From contig JALGAS010000002.1 in assembly GCA_023078685.1 (NCBI GenBank), positions 1,984,001 to 2,048,000 of the forward strand: a stretch of 64,000 nt of DNA, read 5' to 3'. Origin of the DNA: Neopestalotiopsis rosae (lineage: Eukaryota > Ascomycota > Sordariomycetes > Amphisphaeriales > Sporocadaceae). Under the pieces are notes generated by a model that saw only the letters and a program-made list of their open reading frames with translations, was not told the DNA's origin and ran no database searches. Both the position numbers and the translations under genes were made by a program. Each line of letters opens with the position of its first letter. The first letter of the stretch is position 1. Positions 26,157 to 36,286 of the stretch are shown piece after piece.

Positions 26157-27593
26157 ATGGCTAGCTTTTTCTATGATGAACACGAAGAGTTGCGAGCTCC
26201 GCTGAATATCTCAGCAACTGCCCCAGTCCTTGATCTCAAAGGTTTCTGTTGGCAGGCGGTGGATGAGACAGATTCATCTCAATTTCTTGATGGACACGTT
26301 GAGGGTCGTGTAGACGGGCAGCACCCATTCGCTGTCGGTTCGACGGCTCTCGAGCACTCAGCAACGGCGGCACCACCTTGCGATACATCAACTGTGTCGC
26401 CCAGAGTGAAGACAGTGAAGACGGAATTCGGCATTGAAACGATCATCAAATCAGGTGCCAAGTTCCCGCTCGATAATTTCACCGGTACCTATGCTGGCAA
26501 TGGATTCAATATGATTTTCCGACCGCGGGCTGAAGGTGCCAATAATGTTACCGAAAATTTGGCCAAGGATCCGAAGGGTAAAATTAAAGATAATATCCTG
26601 GAGATCAATCTCACTACGGAACAGCTCAGCTTTGGTAGTCAGCTTGGAGATATACCCAACCGCGGCCTTGACAAAGAACCAGACATTCATCTTGCTGGTG
26701 TGCCGTATCTACAGACTGTCCAAGACAGAACAAACGAAGAGACCGGGAGAGGCAATAACCCTGACAAGACGGACATACATTTTGAGCCAGGTGTCTTCCT
26801 TCATGTGCCTGCGTCAGGGTTTCAGAACAAGAAGGCAAGCATCGTACGCATGGCCACTATACCTCACGGCACCACGGTCAATGCACAATGTTTTGTGCCA
26901 GAACGTGACTGCCTGACTGTCAAACCCAAGTTTGACGAGATAGATACTACACCTTTCGACATAGAGGATGAGTCCGCCAGGAAAACCAAGACATTCTCCT
27001 CCATGGACGCCGGGAATCAGGAAACGTTTCGAATCCCACAAAATCTGCACAAGTTTGATGAGCACGGCACTGGGAAAATAACAAGCGATATCATAAAGAA
27101 CCCGAACAGGGTCCTAGAGAAGGCCATCAAAGGATTGGACATTAAAGAAACCATTACATTCGAGGTGAATACCGAGCCCGTGGACCCGGACCTTCTTGGC
27201 GGCGGGACAACCAATATCGCGTTTCTTGGGGGGACACCTGAGTTCAACAAACAAAACGAATTGGTCACGGGCAACCCGACGGCTCAGGCGGTTTCGATGA
27301 AGGCAAGGTACTGGGTTGAAAGGGTGCTGTATAATGTTACGGTGCCTGTTGTGAAACCGAACGGCACTGTGAACTTGAGGGCTACTTTGCCCACATGCTC
27401 GACTGCGCCCACACCCGTGTTCCAGGTCACGGTGGGACCAAATGGTAATAAAACCAAGAAGGACATCAAGATTCATGGAACTCAGATTCAAGTCTCACAG
27501 CAAGTGTTGTTGAACTTCAAGAATTTGAGCTGGCCCCACGTCAGTGTATCAACACTTGTGCCGAAGAGTCCGCAACCGTTTCAAATGTATTGA
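26157..27593 (+). CDS. Conserved fungal hypothetical protein, 478 aa, intronless
   Basis: A single uninterrupted frame starts at an ATG in a good context (TCTACCATGG), with a TATA-like box 126 bp upstream. The protein has no signal peptide or membrane segment. A central GTYAGNGFNMIFRP stretch (about residues 109-122) is followed by alternating polar and hydrophobic segments, NLTTEQLSFG and a FLHVPASGF...MATIPHGTT block. This suggests a beta-rich fold, perhaps lipocalin- or nitrobindin-like. I recall similar fungal proteins carrying automatic names such as heme-binding peroxidase, but I see no confirmed heme ligand and assign no function. It is the first intact gene after the repeat island. 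Confidence 0.8.
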   Translation: MASFFYDEHEELRAPLNISATAPVLDLKGFCWQAVDETDSSQFLDGHVEGRVDGQHPFAVGSTALEHSATAAPPCDTSTVSPRVKTVKTEFGIETIIKSGAKFPLDNFTGTYAGNGFNMIFRPRAEGANNVTENLAKDPKGKIKDNILEINLTTEQLSFGSQLGDIPNRGLDKEPDIHLAGVPYLQTVQDRTNEETGRGNNPDKTDIHFEPGVFLHVPASGFQNKKASIVRMATIPHGTTVNAQCFVPERDCLTVKPKFDEIDTTPFDIEDESARKTKTFSSMDAGNQETFRIPQNLHKFDEHGTGKITSDIIKNPNRVLEKAIKGLDIKETITFEVNTEPVDPDLLGGGTTNIAFLGGTPEFNKQNELVTGNPTAQAVSMKARYWVERVLYNVTVPVVKPNGTVNLRATLPTCSTAPTPVFQVTVGPNGNKTKKDIKIHGTQIQVSQQVLLNFKNLSWPHVSVSTLVPKSPQPFQMY

Positions 27594-27715
27594 TTAGGAT
27601 AACTTCGATCAGGGAGCAAAACCGGTCTACAAAATTTCCTTGCACACTCGCTTAGAATATGTAGGTAGCAATGTGGACAATCATTGAGATCAATATATCG
27701 CAGCATCTGCATTGT

Positions 27716-28617
27716 TCAAGCTGGCCTTCCAAAAGTGATACCACTGACGGAGCCGTTAATTATTCCTGTTTGGAAGCCCGAGTTATTGTTGCCGAATGTC
27801 ACCGCTGTCGTACGGCTTTGTTCCCGCTCAGGAGCCTTGAGCAGCTCTCCTCGCTCAGATTTGATAGACAATTCTTTCAATAAGGCGGCCGACGCACGTA
27901 AAGCTTCGCGGTCGTCTCGAATTCTCTGCTCTGCTTGAGCTGTGCTTTCTGCGCTCTGTATGTGTTGAGGCATCTCTTCATTTTCGGAGTTCGGCTGTGT
28001 GTGAATGTCCATGGCAACTAGCTGTCTTTCTGTCACGCCAACAGCCTGCACAATTTCTTGTTGCCTTGCCTGCAACGTCCCCTGAATTGATTCAACTGCG
28101 CGGCCTTGGCGAATGGAGCCGTAGCTACGAGCGGAATAGTCAATAGTATCCAAGTGGCAGCGCACATCCAACACAGAGAAACTTACAGCACAGCTATGCC
28201 GACAGTGCAATTAATCGTTGACTTGCAATTTTGTAGTTGTTGAGACATGGATTTGACTTGTCCTTCTTTGAAGAATCCTATTGTGGTACGATCTCGCCAA
28301 GAGAGCTTCTCAGCATCTGAATGCCGCGTCCAACGATGGATGTCTGCTCGGAAGGAGTCGCAGCTTTTTTGGCAAATGCGTACTGTAGTACGGATATTGG
28401 CGGCAATGTTCTCACCAAGACCAGCAAGGTCTTGATCATTCACTCCAGTCAAAGAGGTTATGGCTATGTCGACTGCACCTAAATCGTCGCAGAGTTGTTG
28501 CGCCACATTTGGGGCATCCCTGAGCTTTTGTACATCGTTCAAAAGCAATCGAATTGCGTGCAGAGCAGGCACAGTAAGGCCAGCTATGCTTGCGGAAACA
28601 CTGAGAGGATCTGCCAT
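27716..28617 (-). CDS. HeLo-like putative cell-death effector with C-terminal amyloid-type motif (HELLP-like), 279 aa
   Basis: Two exons (28617-28187 and 28124-27716) join across a 62-bp GTAAGT...CGTAG intron and keep the frame. The N-terminus, MADPLSVSASIAGLTVPAL, is typical of the fungal HeLo-like domain (Pfam Helo_like_N as I recall it), an alpha-helical membrane-targeting bundle. The middle (about residues 145-235) is a helical, charged stalk. The last 27 residues hold the motif TFGNNNSGFQTGIINGSV (residues 253-270) followed by SGITF. In known fungal systems such an effector is held inactive until a receptor's amyloid motif templates its own, after which the HeLo-like domain damages the plasma membrane. 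The divergent neighbour is an NLR with a matching motif. Domain and pairing are seen; amyloid conversion and killing are inferred. Confidence 0.85.
27731..27799 (-). other. C-terminal amyloid-type signalling motif of the effector
   Basis: Residues 253-275 of the effector align without gaps to residues 6-28 of the neighbouring NLR. They share 13 of 23 positions: F, G, N, G, F, Q, G, I, G, S, V, T and F. The core N-x-G-x-Q-x-G is that of the fungal PP motif, which has been compared with the animal RHIM. Confidence 0.8.
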
Positions 28618-28838
28618 GGTGCTGATGATGGTATTTGACTTTATTCCAAGATTACCTAGGTGAAGCAGGGGTCGCGCGCGTGTGGGTGATAATGTATGGT
28701 CGCCCGCTTCAGCTGAGCCTTGCGTGCGGGGTCAAGATGGCACAAGCTGACACAGGCAGCAGACACAGTCTTCTCCTCTGCCTTGCAAACCTGCTTATTC
28801 GGATGCAGTCCTACGAGCAATATACGTGGTGTAGCACG
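28618..28838. promoter_or_regulatory. 221-bp shared divergent promoter of effector and NLR
   Basis: The two start codons face away from each other with only 221 bp between them, so the genes must share control sequence. This fits co-expression of receptor and effector. No specific binding site was recognised. An open frame runs from upstream into the NLR start, but the ATG at 28839 places the motif at the very N-terminus, as in known receptors. Confidence 0.65.
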
Positions 28839-31729
28839 ATGGCTACTTCCAGCTCTTTTGGCGACGCCAATGCAGGATTTCAAGCTGGATATATCGCGGG
28901 CTCCGTCAACAACCCCACATTTCATCACCATGCTGCTCCAGGTAAGCTGCCACTGGAACTCATTTATCACACTACAAAGTCCAACGTGCGCTAAAGACAC
29001 GGGACGAACCTAGAGCCACTGGAGACTGCACCGAAAGCCACGATCATCATTCCGTTCCCTCGCGACCGAGACTTTGTACGACGAGACACCATCTGCGACC
29101 AAGTGATCAATGCAGGCGCCGAACCAGGCTCGTGGGTGGCGCTCGTGGGGTTGGGCGGTGTCGGGTAGGCATTTCGAACATGCGACGGTTATACAACACA
29201 ATCTGCGCCAATTGCTAATCGTTCGCTAGCAAATCGCAAATTGCTATAGAATATGCGTACCAAATCCGAGACAAGTCACCAGAGACGTGGGTATTTTGGG
29301 TCCATGCGAGCAACGCAGCGCGCTACGAACAGAGCTTCCGAGAAGTGGCAGACCAAATCAGGTTGCCCGGGCGGCAGAACACCCAGGATAATATTTTCCA
29401 GCTTGTTGGCAGCTGGCTGCGCAGCGACAAGAGCGGGAAGTGGGTTCTCATTCTCGACAATGTCGATGATGCAAGCTTTCTGCTTCAAGTCCAGGGCGGG
29501 CGACAAGATGCACAAGGCAGTAGCTCTGGCTCCGAGAACAATAGGCCGCTCTGGTCGTATCTACCTCACTGCCAACAAGGAACGGTTCTGATAACGACTC
29601 GCAGACGTGACATTGCGCTGAGTCTAGTCGAGTCGCGTTGTATTGTTGATATCGGGCCGATGAGTCAGGAGGATGCACGAAGCCTGGTAGAGAAGAAGCT
29701 GGGAACTCTAGAAGATGACGAGGATATCGAGACCGCCGGCGCGCTTGCCCAGGCGCTCGAGTATATACCCCTGGCTATTGTGCAGGCAACATCCTATATC
29801 GCTCAAAGAGGGCTGCGCTACTCAATGCAGAAATACCTCAAAAAACTGAAACGGAGCGACAGAGAGAAGACGAGCCTTCTTGACATCGAAGGCGGGCATC
29901 TGCGGCGGGACTGGGAGGCAAAGAACTCAATTATTCTTACGTGGCAGATCTCGTTCGACCATATTCGTCAATCAAGGCCGTCGGCAGCTGACCTGCTCTC
30001 TTTCATGAGCTGGTGCGATCGGCAGGGTATTCCTGAGACCCTACTGCAAGAGATGGTTCGCACCACGAGCGCCTCACAGAATCACGAGAATCAGCGAGAT
30101 GATCAGTATAATACTAAGGACTCGGACGATCATTATAACTCTGAAAATCATGATCAGGATGGCTCCGCCGATAACTCCGCCGGCGATGACTCTCAATCGG
30201 AAACCAGTGCGAGCAACAGTTTGGAAGAAGATATTCTCATGCTGCGGGACTTCTCTTTCATCCACATCATCGGAGACGGGACATTATTTGAAATGCACCG
30301 TCTAGTGCAGCTCTCGATGCGCAAGTGGCTCGAGGCCGAGGGCCAACAAGAAAGATGGAAGCAGACATTCATCAAATGCCTCTCCTCGCAGATTCCGGAT
30401 GGGGAATACGAGAACTGGAGAGAGTGTCAGATGTATCTACCGCATGCTAAGGCAGCAGCAGGGCAACGGCCGAAGGACGAAGCATCACTTCTGGAATGGG
30501 CTACAATAATGTACTGTGCAGGCTGGTATCTAACAGAGATGGGCTTAAGCCAGGAGGCGCTGAAGATGGCAGAGGATGCGATGGGAGTACGAACCCGTTT
30601 ACTCGGACAAGAGGACGAAGGAACATTGTGGGCGAAAGGTCTGGTCGGTTACGTGAAACAACATCTGGGTCAATGGGCAGAGGCGGAGCAGTCACAAGTA
30701 GAGGTGATGGAAATCCGCAAGGCAAGATTCGATTCGGATCATCCGGACACATATACCAGCATGAATAACCTGGCTTTCACTTACTGGAACCAAGGTCGAT
30801 ATAAAGAAGCGGAAGAACTGCAGGTGGAAGTAGTGGAAGCCCACAAAGCGAGATTGGGATCGGATCATCCAGAGACACTTACCAGCATGAATAATTTGGC
30901 TTTAACTTACGACAACCAAGGCCGATATGAAGAAGCGGAAAAATTACAGGTGGAAGTGATGGAAGCCCGCAAAGCGAGATTGGGACTGGATCATCCAGAC
31001 GCACTTCAAAGCATGAGTAACTTGGCGTCGATATATTGGATACAAGGCCGATACGAGATGGCGGAGGGATTAGATATCAAAGTACTGGAAACTAGAAAAA
31101 AGAAATTGGGACCGGGTCATCCAGATACACTAACCAGTATGGCCAATGTAGCGGGGACATACTCTAAGCAAGGCCGAGTTGAAGAGGCAGAGAAATTAGA
31201 GGTGGAAGTGATGAAGGTTCGCAGAGCGATGCTGGGGCCGGACCATCCAGATTCGCTAATGAGCATGGCCAACCTAGCGGTAACATATAGACAACAAGGC
31301 CGAAACGAAGATGCGGAGATATTATTAGTGGAAGTATTGGAGACTTACAAAGTATTATTGGGAGCGGGTCACCCAGACACACTAAGGGCCATGGCCAACC
31401 TAGCGGCGACATATGAGAACCAAGGCCGAAACGAAGAGGCGGAAAAATTGCAGGTGGAAGTAGTAGAGGGTCGCAAGGCGATTTTAGGACCGAATCATCC
31501 AAAAACACTAAAGAGCATGCATATTCTTGCCAATACTTGGCACGGCCTCGGCCACGGGAGGGAGGCGATCGCACTTATGCGCCAATGTTTGGAACTGAGA
31601 ACACTCAGGCTGGGGAAAAGTCATCCTGATACTAAGCACTTGGCGCGAGTATTGTCAGAATGGGAGACCGATGATAGTGAAGGAGATGGTGGCGAGGCGA
31701 ATATCGGGATTGCAAATCTTAGTATATAG
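28839..31729 (+). CDS. NOD-like receptor: amyloid motif, NB-ARC, TPR (PNT1-like), 917 aa
   Basis: Three exons (28839-28941, 29014-29164, 29230-31729) join across two short introns (72 and 65 bp) into one 918-codon frame. Residues 6-28 hold the motif SFGDANAGFQAGYIAGSV plus NNPTF. A PFPRDRDFVRRDTI linker follows. The NB-ARC NTPase has its P-loop GLGGVGKS at 80-87, Walker B VLILDNVDD at 157-165, an LITTRRRD sensor and an EYIPLAI (GLPLA-like) box. The C-terminal half carries eight 42-residue kinesin-light-chain-type TPRs (565-900). By analogy with fungal NLRs, ligand binding by the repeats would drive ATP-dependent oligomerisation, and the clustered N-terminal motifs would template the effector encoded next door. 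The second intron splits the P-loop codon for Gly85. Confidence 0.92.
28854..28922 (+). other. N-terminal amyloid-type motif of the NLR
   Basis: The motif occupies residues 6-28 and falls wholly in the small first exon, which encodes little else. It is the receptor half of the motif pair; its partner is at 27731-27799. Isolating the motif on its own exon would ease exchange of motifs between receptors. Confidence 0.8.
30668..31675 (+). repeat. Eight tandem 126-bp units encoding TPRs
   Basis: Units start at 30668, 30794, 30920, 31046, 31172, 31298, 31424 and 31550, each exactly 126 bp. Each encodes a 42-residue repeat of the form G-R-x-E-E-A-E-x-L followed by a conserved HPDTL...M-x-N-L-A block. 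Similarity is strong between units 1-7; unit 8 is divergent and caps the array. Uniform length with scattered replacements is typical of NLR repeats that evolve by unequal exchange and diversifying selection. Confidence 0.9.
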
Positions 31730-32021
31730 GTAATAGTATCACACGACCCGGCTTTACCTGATTACGAAAAACTTTTGTGTTACGCATTGTCGCGCGGATA
31801 TTCTTCTTTATAGATGGTCGAGAAATTGGTGCGCACTTTCAAGGGCGGCAAATATACTCGCTTGGATCCCTGCTGGGTAGTCTGTATCCGGCACGATGGA
31901 GAGTGTACGAACAGGACACTAATTGCGGCAACCACGTACTATTCATATTAAAGATCAAATAAACGATTTATCATGAGTTGTCTGCCGTCACATCATTTCT
32001 ACAGTACATTTCGTGCCTCGG

Positions 32022-33509
32022 TTAGCCTAGATAGCTGACCCAGTTGGGACTTTCAGTCCCAGTGCCATCGAACAAGAGAAGGTAGTAGAAAACCGTCGTG
32101 AGGACGTTAAATATCGTCAAAGCAACTATCAGGATGATGGTGTTGTCAACTCCTTCGATGTCGGTGAGGTGGAGGAAGCGTGCCAGCCGACGGTCGATAC
32201 GAGATCCAAGAGTTAAAGTCCAGCCCATCGATGACTCGAGTCTCCTTAAGAGCCTGTGGCATTTCGTGAGCCAGGAGGACTTATGAGAATGATTCCTGAG
32301 GGTGGAATGGGCTGATTTGGGGGCGACTTTGGGCTCTGGGTGAGCAACAGGGATCTGCAAATGAGTTGGTGCTGGAATACTGAGCAATGGGTGAGCAATA
32401 GAATCCTTGAAATCAGCTGGTATTGGTAGAACGGGCTCGGAGTATCTCCTAGCCCGAGCTGGCTCAACCGAAGGATCCTTGGGGACGCAAGAGGTTGACT
32501 GTGCGACAAGATTGGGATCCGGGTGAGAGACAGAGGCCTTTGAATCAGCTGGTGCTGGAAGATTGGTCTCTGGGTGAGCAAGCGACGCTTCTGAATTCGG
32601 TGCCTGCGTTGGAAAATGTCCCCACCGCGCGATGAGATGACCGACGAGACGAATTGCTTTCGCAGCCAAGATGCTCACGATGACAATGCAAAATCCTCGG
32701 CAAATCGCGTCGGGGAGAGTGTCCGACCATTTGGGCGTTGTATCCCCGAGCTTGTTTCCGCGTCCAATTATCGACACTGGATATAGCATATAGATTGCAA
32801 GGACTGGTACAGCATTTGGACCGAAGGGGGAGCCGCGAAGTGGAATTCGCACGCCCCAGACCAGTAATTGTAAGAACATTAAGGATCCAACGACCAATGA
32901 TACCCATTCGCCGATGTTTTGTACCAGTTGAGGCTTCGAGATAGGCGCCAAGTGAGTAATTTGGCACCAGATGAGAGTCTCAAAAGCCACTTGGCCGAGA
33001 CTGATGATAATACTGGTCGGCAGCATTATTAGCATTCTTGTTGTCCCAAGTTCGTCCTCCCCATATCCAGGATAATATCCATCCATCTCTAGACAGCTGA
33101 AATCGACCATGAGTTTGGTCGTGGCGGCGAAGAAGTACAGCCCGGCACAGCATTGAGTGACGGGAATGCCACGCATGCTGAACACTTTGATCGCCTGGGG
33201 CAAAACGGCAAGCATCCACATGGTCAGCTTGGCCGTGACCACATTTGTAGTCAAGGGTGCACGCCAAAGTCTGTAGGTATCTCCCATTGCCCGGCCCAGG
33301 GCGATGAGGTCGATGACCCCATCGAATAGACAAGTGGCCGGAAACGAGCGCAAAACATCAATGTCGCTGGCTAACGTGCGCCGCATCTCGCGACGACTGG
33401 CGATCGATGGTTGCGTTACAGCGGCTAGAGCCAAGGTGACGAGTATCCAAAAGGCGGATTGGCCGCTGACCTGCTGAGGGGCCACTGCGGCCGATGCCTG
33501 GCTTTCCAT
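32022..33509 (-). CDS. Multi-pass membrane protein of unknown function, 495 aa
   Basis: A single-exon frame begins MESQASAAVAPQQ. Hydrophobic stretches at about residues 19-37, 96-112, 122-136, 158-185, 203-222, 231-247, 272-292 and 460-480 indicate seven or eight membrane segments. Between the last two lies a cytosolic Pro/Ala/His-rich loop (about 300-400). In it a unit of the type P-A-P-A-D-S-K-A-S-V-x-H-P recurs four or five times with variation. I do not recognise the family. It lies tail-to-tail with the NLR gene, about 290 bp away. Confidence 0.7.
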   Translation of the reverse strand: MESQASAAVAPQQVSGQSAFWILVTLALAAVTQPSIASRREMRRTLASDIDVLRSFPATCLFDGVIDLIALGRAMGDTYRLWRAPLTTNVVTAKLTMWMLAVLPQAIKVFSMRGIPVTQCCAGLYFFAATTKLMVDFSCLEMDGYYPGYGEDELGTTRMLIMLPTSIIISLGQVAFETLIWCQITHLAPISKPQLVQNIGEWVSLVVGSLMFLQLLVWGVRIPLRGSPFGPNAVPVLAIYMLYPVSIIGRGNKLGDTTPKWSDTLPDAICRGFCIVIVSILAAKAIRLVGHLIARWGHFPTQAPNSEASLAHPETNLPAPADSKASVSHPDPNLVAQSTSCVPKDPSVEPARARRYSEPVLPIPADFKDSIAHPLLSIPAPTHLQIPVAHPEPKVAPKSAHSTLRNHSHKSSWLTKCHRLLRRLESSMGWTLTLGSRIDRRLARFLHLTDIEGVDNTIILIVALTIFNVLTTVFYYLLLFDGTGTESPNWVSYLG

Positions 33510-33956
33510 AGTAGAGCGACGAGGCGAGAGTTGGTAGGGAATGGCAGCAAGGTTGGCAAGATAATGGAACTAAATGCTGCTCAAATACCTCCCTCCCAGA
33601 CCCCTGCGACGTGATAGCGCTCTGCCTTGAGTGCCTTGGCAGGCTGATCTGATCTGCTGCTGTGAGGCAAAGTGCAGCGACATTTTGCCCCACACGAGTA
33701 TACCTACTAAAAGGCCTGTAGTCTGTAAGACTATTAATTGTGTAATGGTGTAGTGACTATAATAAATAGTACATACAATTTCATCGCGCGTTCATCACCA
33801 TTCATCACCATTCATCACCACTGCTGGGTCAACTTTAAAAAAATGGGGCAAAAGGTTGGGAAGAGTCAAGATTATATTTTAATTAATTTTTATATGGACT
33901 CAAAGAACTTTTGCTTTGCCTTGTCGCTGGATTTTCATTCATTCATGAGAGCCGCT
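33510..33956. other. Intergenic with three copies of a 10-bp repeat
   Basis: TTCATCACCA is repeated three times in tandem at 33791-33820. Nothing else stands out. The stretch holds the upstream region of the membrane-protein gene and the downstream end of the next gene. Confidence 0.6.
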
Positions 33957-34769
33957 TCAAAGGCCTCGCTGATTACCGCCCAGCTCATTATCGTAGCTGG
34001 ATCCCAAACCACCCTTCTTGCCGCGGCCCTTCTTTCTAGCAGTGCCGGCCGAGCCGGTGCCGGTACCCTCGTAGGAAGCCATGTCGATCTCCGGGGCCGT
34101 GGTGGTGGCGTGGTGCTGGGCGTTGAGGTGGTGGGTCTCATGAATGTTGTGCTTGGTGTGGATGACCTCGGGCTGGATGGTCTCCCGGTTGATCACGGGC
34201 TGCACAGTCTCGTGGACGTGGCTATTATGTTGTCAGTATGCGTGGACTCTCTCAGGTGATATTTCCGTGACTTACTGGTGAATGTTCTCCGTCGCCCTGG
34301 CGGGTGCAGATTCCTGGGTACGTCTAGTACCATCGACCTCGCGCAGGTTGCGGAACTGGGCGCCCTCCTGCTCGAACTGCTTGGCGGCAGTATCGTCGCG
34401 GTGGTCATAGTGGCGGCTATCCTCGGTCTCGTTGTACGTGTGCTTGGTGGGCATGACCTTCTTGTCCTTGACGGGCTGCACGGTGCGGTGGTAGTGGTCC
34501 TGGTGGATGTCCTTGTCGATCTCGGTGGCGTGCTGCTGGTGCTCCATGGGCTTGACCGTCTCGTGCTGGACGGCGGGGGCCTTGCTCTTGTGCACCGTGG
34601 TGCCGCCCTCGCGCTGCTCCGTCGTCATGTTGCCGCGCGTCTTTGCACCGGCGGACTCGAGCCCACCTCGCTGACCCGTGCTGCTCTGCTCCTCCTCGCT
34701 GGGGGCGACGTAGCCCTTGAGAGTCTCGCCGATTTTGCTGAACATTCCGCCGGGTAGTTCTCCGGCCAT
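33957..34769 (-). CDS. Allergen-family / stress-type hydrophilic protein, 252 aa
   Basis: Two exons (34769-34276, 34221-33957) join over a 54-bp intron (GTAAGT...AATAG) to give the continuous phrase ENIHHHVHETVQPVI. The protein is hydrophilic, without signal or membrane segments, and rich in His, Glu, Gln and Thr. Repeated short phrases of the type HETVxP, DxHxDHYHRTVQPV and HHxNAQHHAT are typical of a fungal family annotated as putative allergens, thought to be stress- or spore-related. The start MAGELPGG at 34769 was chosen over an upstream in-frame ATG at 34880 because family members begin near a glycine-rich KLKxxLKGY-like stretch, here KIGETLKGY. The C-terminus is basic and glycine-rich. 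Confidence 0.75.
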
Positions 34770-36286
34770 TATATGTGGTAAAGTAAAAAGGGGTGTTGTA
34801 TTGCGAACGTTGATTGAAAGTCTTGTGAGATATGATTTGTTGACGATAGTATCAAAATATATCGACCAAGTGAAGAACAAATCCTTCTATTATAGTAATC
34901 CTGCAGACTATGCGGAATGAGTTCCCGCGCTCAGACGTCATGGCAAGAACATGATATTCTCACATGGAAATCTGAAACATGGTTCCCCAGGAGAGATCGA
35001 GATGAAAGAATGACGTTCTATACTGCATATCTCATTGTTACTCGTCCTACTGGTCCGAGAAGCTTCAGTCACCCCTCAAACTTGCGCAGGTTCGTATGAG
35101 TAATCAAACTGATGATGTAGCATGAAGTGTGGCTAGTGGCCCTTATTCCATAGCAGAGCGCCACAGAACTTGCTCTTTTCGGTAGATGGAAAAACGTAGT
35201 AGGTGCATGAGCGTTCGAAATAGGTTCTGGCCGACATGGATCATCGAGCCGCAGATCAGATTCCATAGCGCGGGTCAAGGATGAATTCATGCGAGTGATT
35301 GGACATCTCGAGAAGATTCATAACCAAGTAAACAAGCGGGGTCGAGCAGCAGTATTGCTCCAAAGACTGACATCTACTGAGCCTTGAGGACACTTGGTAG
35401 ATCTCTACTCGAGCTCACATCCCGGCCGACTTCTTGAGCTCCCCGAATTTGCTTCAAGCTTGGATTACAGCGTTGGCCGGATCGAACTCTGAAGAAAGCG
35501 CGCAAAAATTCTCCGCGATCCAATCTGCGGGATGACGATTTTGACTGTCTGCGAGGCATCCAGCCCTTTCGTCTTCATAGCCCTTCACAGCCCGCATATC
35601 TTTTGGGGAAATTCCCGAGGTAAGTTCAAGGTTGCTTCCTCGCAGTAGCGCAAAAGGTTCTTGGCTGGCTCAGTTACAAGTTTAAAGATGTTGCCTTCCG
35701 TCATAAAAGTGTAATTGGGAGAGCGAAAAGAGGGGGTTCTGGACCATGGCGCAAACTCAATCCCATGAGGACAACGTGCAAGAACGTGGATTCCGCGACA
35801 GGAAAAATGGCAAAGACAGACTCGACAAAGTCTTGGCAAGACCCAACGTGTCGTGGCATTTGTGTGGGCATTTGCATTTCTTGGCTGAAAGTCCCATCCC
35901 AAGGTGGAACTGTTGGCTTGCTTGGAGGCATCAAGTTGGCATTGCCTCCTTCGCAAAGTGGTAGATAAGAGTGCTCATTGGCTTTGCAGAATAACGCCGC
36001 CTCTGCTGCTTATTGCCGGAAAGGCGGCTGTGTCAGGCGATGGCGACGTCGCTATTCAAGCTTTGATCGGGCATATGATGCACCCGAGTAAGGGGACTGC
36101 TAGTATATGTATTATTTGAAAGAAGTGTTCACAGTTCAGATTCGATCTCGTGGAATATTTTGCACTCATTTACTTGGCATCACGATTGTATAGCAAAGCC
36201 TTTGCTCATTAAATCATCAAAACACTCGCGTTCAATTTTTCTATCCTGCATAGGCGTGCATTTCTGCAGCCAGCGAACGTTTGAAC
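34770..36286. other. Intergenic, no gene recognised
   Basis: Several short open frames overlap on both strands (for example 35585-35956 minus against 35746-35964 plus), which is a sign of chance openness. No domain, signal peptide or coherent intron structure was found. The part near 36220-36286 is the likely promoter and leader of the next gene. Confidence 0.5.

Noticed and set aside
31164..31574. 136-codon minus-strand frame with repeats
   Set aside because: It mirrors the TPR units of the NLR on the opposite strand.
34278..34757. 159-codon plus-strand frame rich in Leu/Val
   Set aside because: It is the antisense shadow of the allergen-family gene, whose two exons and family phrases are on the minus strand.
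34770..34880. Upstream ATG extending the allergen-family protein by 37 residues
   Set aside because: The extension MFFTWSIYFD... is not of the hydrophilic family type; the ATG at 34769 gives the expected N-terminus.
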